Translations under genes and position numbers: made by a program
Source of the DNA: Micromonospora sp. NBC_01699
GTDB taxonomy: Bacteria; Actinomycetota; Actinomycetes; Mycobacteriales; Micromonosporaceae
Assembly (NCBI RefSeq): GCF_036250065.1
Contig: NZ_CP109199.1
Coordinates: 7,938,083 to 8,002,082 of the forward strand
Direction of reading: 5' to 3'
DNA length: 64,000 bases
Notes under the pieces: generated by a model
Database searches by the model: none
Told to the model about the DNA's origin: nothing
What the model saw: the letters and a program-made list of their open reading frames with translations, nothing else
Part shown: positions 8,045 through 15,643 of the stretch, in pieces
How positions within the stretch are numbered: the first letter of the stretch is position 1
Layout of the letters: each line of letters starts with the position of its first letter

Positions 8045-8422
8045 GTGCGACGGCCCGGCGGGAAGTGGTGGCAGCGGATCAAGCCGCGCCTACGCCGCCC
8101 TATGCCTGTCGCCGTGCTCGCCGCTACCTACGGCACAGTCGAGGTCTTGAAGATCGCGGCGGGCTTCAACGGCTTCCCGACCGCCTCGCAATGGATCTTC
8201 ACCGCAGCAACGTTCGGCGTCACGCTGGCGCTCTGGGCAGCGCCAGCCACGACCCCCCTTAAAAAAAATCGCTCATGCGAGGTCTGCGAGGTCTGCGAGG
8301 TTTGCGGTCACATTTCCGCGCAATGCCTCTTAAAAAAAAGCCTGAGCCTTGTTGACTACCCACCGCCTGACGGTTTGCCTGATCCACGCTCACCCTGGCT
8401 ACGGTGGGCGATCCTGCGTTGA
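8045..8422 (+). CDS. small membrane protein with A8 tracts in its C-terminal coding region
   Basis: This 125-residue protein starts at GTG 8045; an upstream in-frame ATG at 7997 is possible. After a basic N-terminus (RRPGGKWWQRIKPRLRR) come two predicted membrane helices (VAVLAATYGTVEVLKIAAG and WIFTAATFGVTLALWAAPA). The C-terminal third is odd: two runs of eight A residues encode lysines, and three 9-bp repeats encode CEVCEVCEVC. This part is unlike the rest of the gene and could be a frameshifted or fused tail. Its arrangement after operator site 4 suggests control by the element's regulator. The function is unknown. Confidence 0.45.
   Translation: MRRPGGKWWQRIKPRLRRPMPVAVLAATYGTVEVLKIAAGFNGFPTASQWIFTAATFGVTLALWAAPATTPLKKNRSCEVCEVCEVCGHISAQCLLKKSLSLVDYPPPDGLPDPRSPWLRWAILR
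8251..8345. repeat. two A8 tracts flanking a 9-bp triplicate
   Basis: CCTTAAAAAAAATCG at 8257-8271 and CTTAAAAAAAAGCC at 8329-8342 flank three copies of GCGAGGTYT (8277-8285, 8286-8294, 8295-8303). Homopolymer A runs of this length are rare in such GC-rich DNA and are potential slippage sites. Confidence 0.7.
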
Positions 8423-8433
8423 ACGTTTAACGT
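8416..8433. promoter_or_regulatory. element operator-like palindrome, site 5
   Basis: GCGTTGAACGTTTAACGT lies only 7 bp upstream of the GTG at 8441, so a bound protein would cover the translation start region or the promoter of a leaderless message. Confidence 0.6.
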
Positions 8434-8440
8434 AAGTCGA

Positions 8441-8860
8441 GTGACTTTCGCCCTGCGTTCGACGCTTGCTCGGTGCCCGTCCTGCGACGCCCACGCACAC
8501 CATTCGTCCGGCCAGTGCGAAAACGCCGCTCGGCACGAACCCGGCCCGACCCTGGGCATGGGGGCGACGATCCTTGTCGGCGACGACGCGTACCCAGCGG
8601 TCATCATCCGGGTCACCGCGACGTCAGTTGTCATCCGTCGAGTCGAGACGCTGGGCGAGCACGTGGGGGCGGATCATTCGGCGATCGTTGCAGCGGGTGA
8701 CCTCGCTAGGCCGGTGGGGCCGCCCGAGGTCTACCGCCTCATCGACGGCCGATACCGGTCCGGCGGGTCCGTCCTGATGATCGGCACGGCCGAGTCGCGA
8801 GTACCGCTGCCGCGTCCCCCACGCGCCGGATGGGCGCCCCTCATCAGGCAAGATGGCCTT
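8441..8860 (+). CDS. element-end ORF reading in frame into the host thioredoxin-like gene
   Basis: The frame opened by GTG 8441 has about 140 codons before the ATG of the next gene and contains no stop, so the ORF is continuous to 10693. Its N-terminal part has a zinc-ribbon-like cluster (CPSCDAHAHHSSGQCENAA), and its middle (GATILVGDDAYPAVIIRV, then VYRLIDGRYRSGGS) resembles small beta-rich proteins of actinophages. I read it as the last gene of the element, probably lacking its own 3' end and fused at the insertion junction. Whether the fusion protein is made is unknown. Confidence 0.5.
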
Positions 8861-10693
8861 ATGCAACCACGCGTGCGGGCACCCGAACTACAGGGCCGAG
8901 GATGGCTGAACACGGGCGGGAAGTCCTACTCGATCAAGGACTTCCGTGGTCGTCTGTTGATCTTAGATTTCTGGACCTTCTGCTGTATCAACTGCCTGCA
9001 CGTACTGGACGAGCTTCGGCCGCTGGAGGAGAAGTACGGCGACGTACTCGTGGTGGTCGGGGTGCACTCGCCGAAGTTCGAGCACGAACGGGACGCCGAC
9101 GCGCTCGCCGCCGCCGTCGAGCGGTACGAGGTGCACCACCCGGTACTGGACGACCCCGAACTGCACACCTGGCAGCAGTACGCGGCCAAGGCGTGGCCGA
9201 CCCTCTCCGTGGTCGATCCGGAGGGTTACGTCGTCGCGATGATGGCCGGCGAGGGGCACGCCGAGGGGCTGGGCCGGCTGATCGAGGAGTTGATCGCCAC
9301 CCACGAGGCGAAGGGCACCCTGCACCGGGGCGACGGCCCGTACGTCCCGCCCGCGCAACCGGCGACCAGCCTGCGCTTCCCCGGCAAGGCCGTGGTGCTC
9401 GACGGCGGCGGTCTGCTCGTCTCCGACTCGTCCCGGCACTCGATCGTCGAGCTGGCCGCCGACGGGGAGACGGTGCAGCGCCGGATCGGGTCGGGTGACC
9501 GGGGCCGTGCCGACGGTGGGCCCGACGATGCCCGGTTCGCCGAACCGCAGGGGATCTGCCTGCTGCCGCCGCACGTGGCCGAGGTCGTCGGCTACGACTT
9601 CGTGGTCGCCGACACGGTGAACCACCTGCTGCGGGGCGTACGGCTGAACTCCGGCGAGGTACGCACCGTCGCCGGCACCGGCCGCCAATGGCGCTCGACG
9701 GTCGACGACCACCCGCACGACGCGGTGTCGATCGACCTCTCCTCCCCGTGGGATCTCGCCTGGTACGACGATCGCGTGATCGTCGCGATGGCCGGCATCC
9801 ACCAGCTCTGGTGGTTCGACCCGATCAAGCGGACCGCCGGCATGTACGCCGGCACCACTGTCGAGGCGCTCAAGGACGGGCCGCTGGACCAGGTGTGGAT
9901 GGCGCAGCCGTCGGGGCTGTCGGTGTCGGCGGACGGGCGGCGGCTCTGGATCGCGGACAGCGAGACCAGCGCGTTGCGCTTCATCGAGGACGGGGTGCTG
10001 CACACCTCCGTCGGCCAGGGACTGTTCGACTTCGGTCACGTGGACGGTCCGGCCGAGCAGGCACTGTTGCAGCACCCGCTGGGGGTGTGCGCGCTGCCGG
10101 ACGGTTCGGTGCTGATCGCGGACACGTACAACGGCGCCGTGCGCCGGTTCGATCCGGCGACCGGGCTGGTCAACACCGTCGCGGCCGAGTTGGCGGAGCC
10201 GAGCGATTTGGTGCTCACCGGTGACGGGGACGTACTCGTGGTCGAGTCGGCCGCACACCGGCTGACCCGACTGGCGCCCGGTGCCCTCTCGGCTGCCGGC
10301 GCGACCACCGTCAGCGGCGAACGGCAGCGGACCGAACGGCCGCCGACCGATCTGGCGGCCGGGACGATCACCCTGGATGTCATCTTCACGCCCGCGCCGG
10401 GACAGAAGCTGGACGAGTCGTTCGGGCCGTCGACCCGGGTGGTGGTTTCCGCGTCCCCGCCGGAGCTGCTGCTCGAAGGGGCCGGGGTGAGCACCGACCT
10501 GTCCCGCGAACTCGTGCTCAATCCGGCGGTGCCGGCCGGGGTGCTACAGATCACGGCGCAGGCGGCGACCTGTGACGCCGAGGCGGAGCACGCGGCCTGT
10601 CACCTGACCCGGCAGGACTGGGGCGTCCCGTTGCGGATCACCCTGGGCGGCGCGAACCGGCTACCGCTGATCCTGCGCGGCCTGGACGCCTGA
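8861..10693 (+). CDS. thioredoxin-like/NHL-repeat protein
   Basis: This 610-residue host protein has an N-terminal thioredoxin fold of the TlpA/DipZ type with CxxC in FWTFCCINCLHV near residues 34-45, followed by VVVGVHSPKFEHE and WPTLSVVDPEGYV. From about residue 170 it carries NHL/beta-propeller repeats (for example FAEPQGICLLP, QPSGLSVSADGRRLW, HPLGVCALPDGSVLIADTYN). No signal peptide is seen, so it is probably cytoplasmic, and its role in thiol redox chemistry is inferred. ATG 8861 is chosen because the conserved start QPRVRAPELQGRGW follows it. The upstream in-frame sequence belongs to the inserted element. Confidence 0.88.
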   Translation: MQPRVRAPELQGRGWLNTGGKSYSIKDFRGRLLILDFWTFCCINCLHVLDELRPLEEKYGDVLVVVGVHSPKFEHERDADALAAAVERYEVHHPVLDDPELHTWQQYAAKAWPTLSVVDPEGYVVAMMAGEGHAEGLGRLIEELIATHEAKGTLHRGDGPYVPPAQPATSLRFPGKAVVLDGGGLLVSDSSRHSIVELAADGETVQRRIGSGDRGRADGGPDDARFAEPQGICLLPPHVAEVVGYDFVVADTVNHLLRGVRLNSGEVRTVAGTGRQWRSTVDDHPHDAVSIDLSSPWDLAWYDDRVIVAMAGIHQLWWFDPIKRTAGMYAGTTVEALKDGPLDQVWMAQPSGLSVSADGRRLWIADSETSALRFIEDGVLHTSVGQGLFDFGHVDGPAEQALLQHPLGVCALPDGSVLIADTYNGAVRRFDPATGLVNTVAAELAEPSDLVLTGDGDVLVVESAAHRLTRLAPGALSAAGATTVSGERQRTERPPTDLAAGTITLDVIFTPAPGQKLDESFGPSTRVVVSASPPELLLEGAGVSTDLSRELVLNPAVPAGVLQITAQAATCDAEAEHAACHLTRQDWGVPLRITLGGANRLPLILRGLDA

Positions 10694-10710
10694 CCGACCG
10701 CCGCTCGGGC

Positions 10711-10758
10711 GGGCCGGCGAGCCTCAGGCAAACCGGGCCGGCGAGCCTCAGGCAAACG
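10711..10758. repeat. 24-bp tandem duplication at the pxpA 3' end
   Basis: Two head-to-tail copies of a 24-bp unit (10711-10734, 10735-10758) differ only in the last base. The second copy contains the pxpA stop codon, so the first is a duplicated gene end lying between two convergent genes. Confidence 0.85.
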
Positions 10759-11515
10759 GGGTGAGTTTCACGTCGGCGGCGAGGAGCGCGGCCCGTACCT
10801 GACGGGCCATGGTCACCGCCCCCGGCGTGTCACCGTGCAGGCAGATCGACTCTGCCGGGCACGGCACCAGGCTGCCGTCGACCGCCACCACGACCTGCTC
10901 GACGGCCATCCGTACGGCCCGTTCGACGACCTGCTCGGCGGCGGTGACCAGCGCCCCGGCGGCGGTACGCGGAACCAGCGTGCCGTCGGGCTGGTAGCCC
11001 CGGTCGGCGAAGCCCTCGGCGACCGGGCGGAGTCCGGCCTCGCGGGCCAGTTCGGCGAGCATCGATCCGGGCAGGCAGAGTACGGGCAGGGTGGCGTCGT
11101 ACTCGGCGATGGCGGCGACCACCGCGGCGGCCTGGGTGTGGTCGACCGCCGCCACGTTGTAGAGCGCCCCGTGCGGCTTGACGTAGCGCAGTCTGGTGCC
11201 CGCGACCCGGCAGAACGCGTCGAGCGCACCGAGTTGGTAGGTCACCTCGTCGCGCAGTTCGGCGAACGCGTAGTCGATTCGCCGCCGCCCGAATCCGGCC
11301 AGGTCGCGGTAGCCGACCTGGGCGCCGACGGCGACGCCCCGTTCGGCGGCGGCGAGGCAGACGCGGCGCATGGTGCCGGGGTCGCCGGCGTGGCCGCCGC
11401 AGGCGACGTTGGCGGAGGTGACGACGTCGAGCAGCGCCTCGTCGTCGCCGAGTTGCCAGATGGCGAACCCTTCGCCGAGGTCGGCGTTGAGATCAATCGA
11501 GTGGGATCGGTCCAT
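10748..11515 (-). CDS. pxpA: 5-oxoprolinase subunit A (LamB/YcsF family)
   Basis: This 255-residue protein belongs to the YcsF/PxpA family, which works with PxpB and PxpC in ATP-dependent hydrolysis of 5-oxoproline to glutamate. Family blocks are clear: IDLNADLGEGFAIW at the start, SANVACGGHAGDP, and VKPHGALYN in the middle. It overlaps the end of pxpC by 23 bp and is the last gene of a pxpB-pxpC-pxpA operon read leftward. Length and motif order are normal. 5-oxoproline arises spontaneously from glutamine and glutamate, so this is a damage-clearance pathway. Confidence 0.93.
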   Translation of the reverse strand: MDRSHSIDLNADLGEGFAIWQLGDDEALLDVVTSANVACGGHAGDPGTMRRVCLAAAERGVAVGAQVGYRDLAGFGRRRIDYAFAELRDEVTYQLGALDAFCRVAGTRLRYVKPHGALYNVAAVDHTQAAAVVAAIAEYDATLPVLCLPGSMLAELAREAGLRPVAEGFADRGYQPDGTLVPRTAAGALVTAAEQVVERAVRMAVEQVVVAVDGSLVPCPAESICLHGDTPGAVTMARQVRAALLAADVKLTPFA

Positions 11516-12362
11516 GGAATCGCACGATAGTCCCGGGCCGGGCCTGCGCGAGCGGCAGCACGTCGTGCAGCACCGCGATCACCGGGTAACCGCCGGTGGT
11601 CGGATGGTCGGCGAGGAAGATCAACGGTTGGCCGTTCGCCGGCACCTGCACCGCGCCGAGCACCACGCCCTCGCTCGGCAGTTCGCCGGCCACCGCGCGG
11701 GGCAGGGCCGCGCCGACGAGTCGCGCACCGACCCGGTTGCTCATCACCCCGATCGTGTACGCCGTGCCGAGCAGCGTGCGTACGGCCTCCGGGGTGAACC
11801 AGTCGTGCCGGGGCCCGAGCCGTACGGGCAGGTCGAGTGAGGTCGGTGGTGGCCCGACGGGCAGGAAGTCCACCGGTGCCGGCCGGCCGGTGACCGCCCC
11901 GAGGGGCAGGGTGTCGCCGTCGCGCAGCGGGGCCGGTCCGAGGCCGGAGAGGGTGTCGGTGGCCCGGCTGCCGAGCACCGGCTCGACCGCGATCCCGCCG
12001 GCGACCGCCAGATAGTTGCGTACGCCGTGCCGGGCCGGCCCGAGTTCGACCAGGGCTCCGGCGGGTACGGCGACCGGCCCGCCGGTGTCGACCGGTCGGC
12101 CGTCGAGTCGCAGTGTCGCGAGTGCACCGGTGACCGCGACCGTGCCCGCCCGGACCAGTCGCAGGATGCACCCGGTCATCGTGGTCTCCAGTGCGGCGGC
12201 CGACTCCGGGTTGCCGACCAGCCGGTTCGCCAGTCGCAGGGCGGCCGGGTCCAGTGCGCCGGAGCGCGGTACGCCGAGGTGCGCCCAGCCGGGTCGGCCG
12301 AGGTCCTGCACGGTGGTGAGGCCACCCGCCCGTACCACCTGGACCAGCCCGTGCCCGCTCAC
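11493..12362 (-). CDS. pxpC: 5-oxoprolinase subunit C (biotin-dependent carboxyltransferase-like)
   Basis: This 289-residue protein matches PxpC/KipA: VVRAGGLTTVQDLGRPGW at the start, then GVPRSGALDP, VLGSRATDTLSG and the late block GELPSEGVVLGAVQVPANGQ with DHPTTGGYPVIAV. It forms the oxoprolinase complex with PxpA and PxpB. GTG 12362 is the start because it overlaps the pxpB stop as GTGA, and homologous sequence begins there although the frame is open further upstream. The order pxpB-pxpC-pxpA with overlaps implies translational coupling. Confidence 0.92.
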   Translation of the reverse strand: MSGHGLVQVVRAGGLTTVQDLGRPGWAHLGVPRSGALDPAALRLANRLVGNPESAAALETTMTGCILRLVRAGTVAVTGALATLRLDGRPVDTGGPVAVPAGALVELGPARHGVRNYLAVAGGIAVEPVLGSRATDTLSGLGPAPLRDGDTLPLGAVTGRPAPVDFLPVGPPPTSLDLPVRLGPRHDWFTPEAVRTLLGTAYTIGVMSNRVGARLVGAALPRAVAGELPSEGVVLGAVQVPANGQPLIFLADHPTTGGYPVIAVLHDVLPLAQARPGTIVRFHGPIPLD

Positions 12363-12970
12363 GCCGGCACCAGCCGGACGCGGGTGCCGGGGACGAGCCG
12401 GGCGGGCGGGTCGCGGCGTACGTCGAAGAGTGTCAGTTCGGTCCGTCCGACCAGTCGCCAGCCGCCGGGCGACGCGGTCGGATAGATCCCGGCGTACGGG
12501 CCGGCGAGGGCGACCGCCCCGGCCGGGACCCTGGGTCGGGGGCTGGGCAGCCGGGGCACCGCCCACGCCCGGGGTAGCCCGGTCAGGTAGGCGAAGCCCG
12601 GGGCGAAGCCGCAGAAGGCGACCCGGAGTTCGGTGCCGCCGATCCGTTCGACCGCCGTCGGTACGTCCACCCGCCACAACTCGGCGACGGCCGTCAGGTC
12701 CTCCCCGTCGTACGCGGTCGGCACTTCCATCAGCGGGCCGTCATCGGTGCCGGCGGCCGGTCGCGGGGTCCAGCCGAGGATCAGCTCCGCCGCCCGGTCC
12801 GGGTCCGGTACGCCGTCGACCAGCACCGTACGCGCGGCCGGCACGATGTCGACGGCGACCAGTTCGCCGGCTTCGCGGTGCCGCCACAGCTCGGTCCGCC
12901 AGTTTTCCACCTCGGCACCGTCCACGCATTCGAGCAGCAGCGCGTGGGCGCCGACCGGAAAGATTCGCAT
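12359..12970 (-). CDS. pxpB: 5-oxoprolinase subunit B (KipI family)
   Basis: This 203-residue protein is the PxpB/KipI subunit. It starts with MRIFPVGAHALLLE and contains the typical FCGFAPGFAYLTGLP and late blocks VPAGAVALAGPYAGIYP and TASPGGWRLVGRT. It is the first gene of the leftward pxp operon. ATG 12970 fits the family start; an upstream in-frame start at 12991 would add seven residues. The operon points away from the divergent trhA gene, and the roughly 100 bp between them must hold both promoters. Confidence 0.92.
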   Translation of the reverse strand: MRIFPVGAHALLLECVDGAEVENWRTELWRHREAGELVAVDIVPAARTVLVDGVPDPDRAAELILGWTPRPAAGTDDGPLMEVPTAYDGEDLTAVAELWRVDVPTAVERIGGTELRVAFCGFAPGFAYLTGLPRAWAVPRLPSPRPRVPAGAVALAGPYAGIYPTASPGGWRLVGRTELTLFDVRRDPPARLVPGTRVRLVPA

Positions 12971-13032
12971 CCGGCTATCGTGCCGGACCACGGCGGCAAA
13001 CCGGCGGGTACGACGCGTACGTCAGCGGGTCC

Positions 13033-13048
13033 ACTACCCATGGGTAAC
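13033..13048. promoter_or_regulatory. GTTACC-N4-GGTAAC type palindrome upstream of trhA
   Basis: ACTACCCATGGGTAAC (core TACCCATGGGTA is a perfect 12-bp palindrome) ends 23 bp upstream of the trhA start. It matches the sites at 17681 and 42428 in sequence and in spacing of the two arms. Confidence 0.55.
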
Positions 13049-13071
13049 TTACGCTGCCGTAGCCTGATGCG

Positions 13072-13749
13072 GTGACCACCTCGACTTCGGCGCGGATCAG
13101 ACCGGCCGACATCGGTAAGCCCCGGATGCGGGGCTGGCTGCACACGTACGCCTTTTTTGTCGCCCTGGCCTGCGGGGCGGTGCTCTGCTCGCTCGCCGCG
13201 ACCCGGCCCGGCTGGGGCCCGCTGGTCAGCTGCGCGATCTACAGCGTCACGGTCTGTGGCCTGTTCGGCACCAGCGCGCTCTATCACCGTCGGGTGTGGA
13301 CGGAACGCGGCTTCCAGGCCATGCGCCGACTCGACCACTCGATGATCTTCATCTTCATCGCCGGCACCTACACGCCGTTCTGCGTACTGCTGCTGCCGGA
13401 CCGCAGCGCGACCATTCTGCTCACGATCGTCTGGGCCGGTGCGCTCGCCGGGGTGGCGGTCAAACTGGTCTGGCCGCACGCGCCGCGCTGGGTCTCCGCC
13501 CCGCTCTATCTCGGTCTCGGCTGGGTAGCCGTCGCGGTGCTGCCCGACATCCTGCGGTACGGCGGCGTGACCGCGCTGGTGCTGATGATCGCCGGTGGGA
13601 TCGCGTACAGCGTGGGCGCGGTGTTCTACGCCCTGCGCCGCCCCAACCCGTGGCCGACCGTCTTCGGTCACCACGAGTTTTTCCACGCCTGCACCCTGAT
13701 CGCCGCGATCTGCCACCACATCGCGATCTACTTCGCCCTCTACGCCTGA
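13072..13749 (+). CDS. trhA: hemolysin III / TrhA (PAQR-like) membrane protein
   Basis: This 225-residue integral membrane protein has seven predicted helices and the PAQR/hemolysin III signature: LFGTSALYHR near the first conserved helix, LDHSMIFIFIAGTYTPF in the middle, and FGHHEFFHACTLIAAICHH at the end, with the metal-binding histidines. Family members are membrane hydrolase-like proteins linked to membrane lipid and fluidity homeostasis; 'hemolysin' is a historical name. It starts at GTG 13072, behind a palindrome shared with fatty-acid-related genes in this window. Confidence 0.9.
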   Translation: MTTSTSARIRPADIGKPRMRGWLHTYAFFVALACGAVLCSLAATRPGWGPLVSCAIYSVTVCGLFGTSALYHRRVWTERGFQAMRRLDHSMIFIFIAGTYTPFCVLLLPDRSATILLTIVWAGALAGVAVKLVWPHAPRWVSAPLYLGLGWVAVAVLPDILRYGGVTALVLMIAGGIAYSVGAVFYALRRPNPWPTVFGHHEFFHACTLIAAICHHIAIYFALYA

Positions 13750-13836
13750 CCTCGGCCCTGACGTCGACCGCCCTGACGTCGGCCCTGATGTCAGCGGCGA
13801 TGGCGCCGGGCGGAAGCCGGCTTCGGACACGAGTAA

Positions 13837-13872
13837 CCGGCGCGGACCGCGTGGGGGGACGGTCCGCGCCGG
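13837..13872. terminator. bidirectional terminator-like hairpin
   Basis: CCGGCGCGGACC (13837-13848) pairs perfectly with GGTCCGCGCCGG (13861-13872) around a 12-nt loop. It lies between the convergent trhA and DUF6458 genes. No T-tract is present on either side. Confidence 0.65.
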
Positions 13873-13935
13873 CTACGAATGGTGGGTCAGGCCGCATCCC
13901 GTCGATCGGCCCGTGAACCCGGTTGTTCGGTTGGC

Positions 13936-14208
13936 TCAGATGGGGTGGCCGGGACGGCGCACCTCGCGGTACTCCTCGACCAGGCGGTCGTCCCGTACCG
14001 GCACGATCCGGGTGTCCTCGACCGGAGTGGTGACGACCGTACGACGGCGGCTCTGCCACAGCCACGAAGTCATGATCAGGCCCACCAGACCGGCGAGCAT
14101 CAGCACCCAGCCGACCACGCTGAGATCGAGCCAACCCAGCTCGACGTCCACCGCGAACGCGAAGATCGCGCCCATCGCGATGAGGAAGATACTTCCACCG
14201 ATACCCAC
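13936..14208 (-). CDS. DUF6458 family small membrane protein
   Basis: This 90-residue protein has two membrane helices (GSIFLIAMGAIFAFAVDV and VVGWVLMLAGLVGLIMTSWL) joined by the conserved segment LGWLDLSVVG, then a basic cytoplasmic tail. That architecture is DUF6458, an actinobacterial family of unknown function. The start ATG at 14208 follows an AAGGAGGG-type ribosome site on the minus strand (complement of 14214-14222). A paralogue lies at 15203-15472 on the same strand, on the other side of the SixA-like gene. Confidence 0.85.
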   Translation of the reverse strand: MGIGGSIFLIAMGAIFAFAVDVELGWLDLSVVGWVLMLAGLVGLIMTSWLWQSRRRTVVTTPVEDTRIVPVRDDRLVEEYREVRRPGHPI

Positions 14209-14352
14209 TTTGTCGCCCTCCTTGGCTATCCGCTGGCCTTACCGGCCCGCCGCGGCCACTTTGTGAGGTTGCGGCACCAAAGGACTTACCCACGTGCTTC
14301 GTCGCCCAATCACCGACTCCCACAGGACGACGGGGACGATGCGAGGAGCCAG

Positions 14353-14652
14353 GCGGGCAACGCTATAAAGGTCATGACGACGACGAGCGGAGCGAGGAGA
14401 CGTTGCCGACCGAGCGCGAAGCGAGGTCGCCCAGCGGGCAACGCTATAAAGGTCATGACGACGACGAGCGGAGCGAGGAGACGTTGCCGACCGAGCGCGA
14501 AGCGAGGTCGCCCAGCGGGCAACGCTATAAAGGTCATGACGACGACGAGCGGAGCGAGGAGACGTTGCCGACCGAGCGCGAAGCGAGGTCGCCCAGCGGG
14601 CAACGCTATAAAGGTCATGACGACGACGAGCGGAGCGAGGAGACGTCATGAC
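14353..14652 (+). repeat. 81-bp tandem repeat array in the leader of the SixA-like gene
   Basis: Units start at 14353, 14434, 14515 and 14596: three complete copies and a fourth that runs into the gene's own ribosome site and start codon. Copies are identical over their shared length. Each unit contains CTATAAAGG and the GAGCGGAGCGAGGAG leader segment that serves as ribosome site for ATG 14648. As 81 is a multiple of three, several frames stay open through the array on both strands; I do not read these as genes. There are no variable spacers, so it is not a CRISPR array. Confidence 0.95.
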
Positions 14653-15181
14653 CAAGCGCGTCGTACTGCTGCGGCACGCCAAGGCGGAACGCCCGGCCAG
14701 GATCGCGGACTTCGACCGGCCGCTCACCGCCCGTGGGTACGCGGACGCGGGCGCCGCCGGAGCCTGGCTGGCCAACGGCGGGCACCTGCCCTCGGCGGTG
14801 ATCTGCTCGCCGGCCAAGCGGACCAGGCAGACCTGGCACGGGGTGGCCCTGGCGATGGCCGAGACCCCGGCCGCGAAGGCCGGGGTCGGGGCGGAGGCTG
14901 CCGGCGGGCCGGTGGTGAGCTACGAACCCTCGGTGTACGAGGGTGACGCGAGAGAGTTGCTGGACCTGATCCAGGCTGTCGACCCGGCGGCGGCCGTGGT
15001 GTTGCTGATCGGGCACAATCCGAGCATTTCGGGCCTTTCCCGCCTGCTGGACCCGGTACGCGCCGATCCGGACGGGCTGCGCACCAGTGGCATCGCGGTG
15101 CACCGCCTCGCGGTGGACGAGTGGACGCAACTGCGCCCCAGCCGGGGGCCGATAGAGGCCACGCACACCGCTCGGAGCTGA
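14648..15181 (+). CDS. SixA-like phosphohistidine phosphatase / histidine phosphatase family
   Basis: This 177-residue protein is a histidine phosphatase with the catalytic LLRHAKAE motif at residues 7-14, the DFDRPLTARGYADA block, SPAKRTRQT, and the second catalytic histidine in LLIGHNPSISGL. SixA-type enzymes remove phosphate from histidine residues of phosphorelay proteins, but the substrate here is unknown. ATG 14648 is preceded by GAGGAG at a good distance. Its leader is made of near-identical 81-bp repeats, which could vary promoter or ribosome-site dosage. Confidence 0.87.
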   Translation: MTKRVVLLRHAKAERPARIADFDRPLTARGYADAGAAGAWLANGGHLPSAVICSPAKRTRQTWHGVALAMAETPAAKAGVGAEAAGGPVVSYEPSVYEGDARELLDLIQAVDPAAAVVLLIGHNPSISGLSRLLDPVRADPDGLRTSGIAVHRLAVDEWTQLRPSRGPIEATHTARS

Positions 15182-15202
15182 TCGCCCCCGCCCCGGAATC
15201 GG

Positions 15203-15472
15203 TCAGGAGGGCGGAGCCTGCGGCGGCGGCGGATCCGGTGGCGGCGGCATCATCGCGGTCGGATGCGACAGCCGGTTCTCCTCGACGATCAGGGTCCGGG
15301 CCTTCTTCTTGCTGGTCTGCCAGTACCAGAGCGTGGTCAACAGCACGGCCAGGCCGGCCAGCATGAACACCCAGCCGACCGCGCGCAGGTCCAGCCACCA
15401 GATGTTCGCCCTGATGGCGAACGTCAGGATGGCTCCCAGTCCGATGAGGAAAATACCGCTACCGACGCCCAT
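15203..15472 (-). CDS. DUF6458 family small membrane protein (second copy)
   Basis: This 89-residue paralogue of the gene at 13936 has the same layout: SGIFLIGLGAILTFAIRANI, the WWLDLRAVGWVF segment, a second helix (MLAGLAVLLTTLWYW), then a basic stretch and a proline-rich tail (PPPPDPPPPQAPPS). It converges with the SixA-like gene. ATG 15472 is chosen because the family start MGxGxxIFLI begins there, although the frame is open further upstream. The function is unknown. Confidence 0.85.
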   Translation of the reverse strand: MGVGSGIFLIGLGAILTFAIRANIWWLDLRAVGWVFMLAGLAVLLTTLWYWQTSKKKARTLIVEENRLSHPTAMMPPPPDPPPPQAPPS

Positions 15473-15643
15473 GTCCGCTGCACTCCCCCGTGCGATGGCT
15501 TCTGGGCTAACCTGACCAATCCAAAAACCTAAAGCTGACAAATCCCAACAAACTGCTACTCGCACCGCCTCCACCATAACGCGACACCCGACAAGCAGTC
15601 TCCCCCACCACCCACCCCCTCCCCGCCCCCTCCCCACCCCCAG

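Noticed and set aside
4080-8433. Reading the TTGAAC inside the palindromes as a -35 box of the element's own sigma factor
   Set aside because: No consistent -10 sequence occurs at a fixed distance across the five sites, and site 5 leaves no room before the start codon.
14310-14651. Open frames through the 81-bp repeats encoding 27-residue repeats on both strands
   Set aside because: The repeat length is a multiple of three, so open frames are expected by chance; there are no ribosome sites or known repeat families.
14353-14652. Possible CRISPR array
   Set aside because: The units are identical end to end with no variable spacers, and no cas genes are present.
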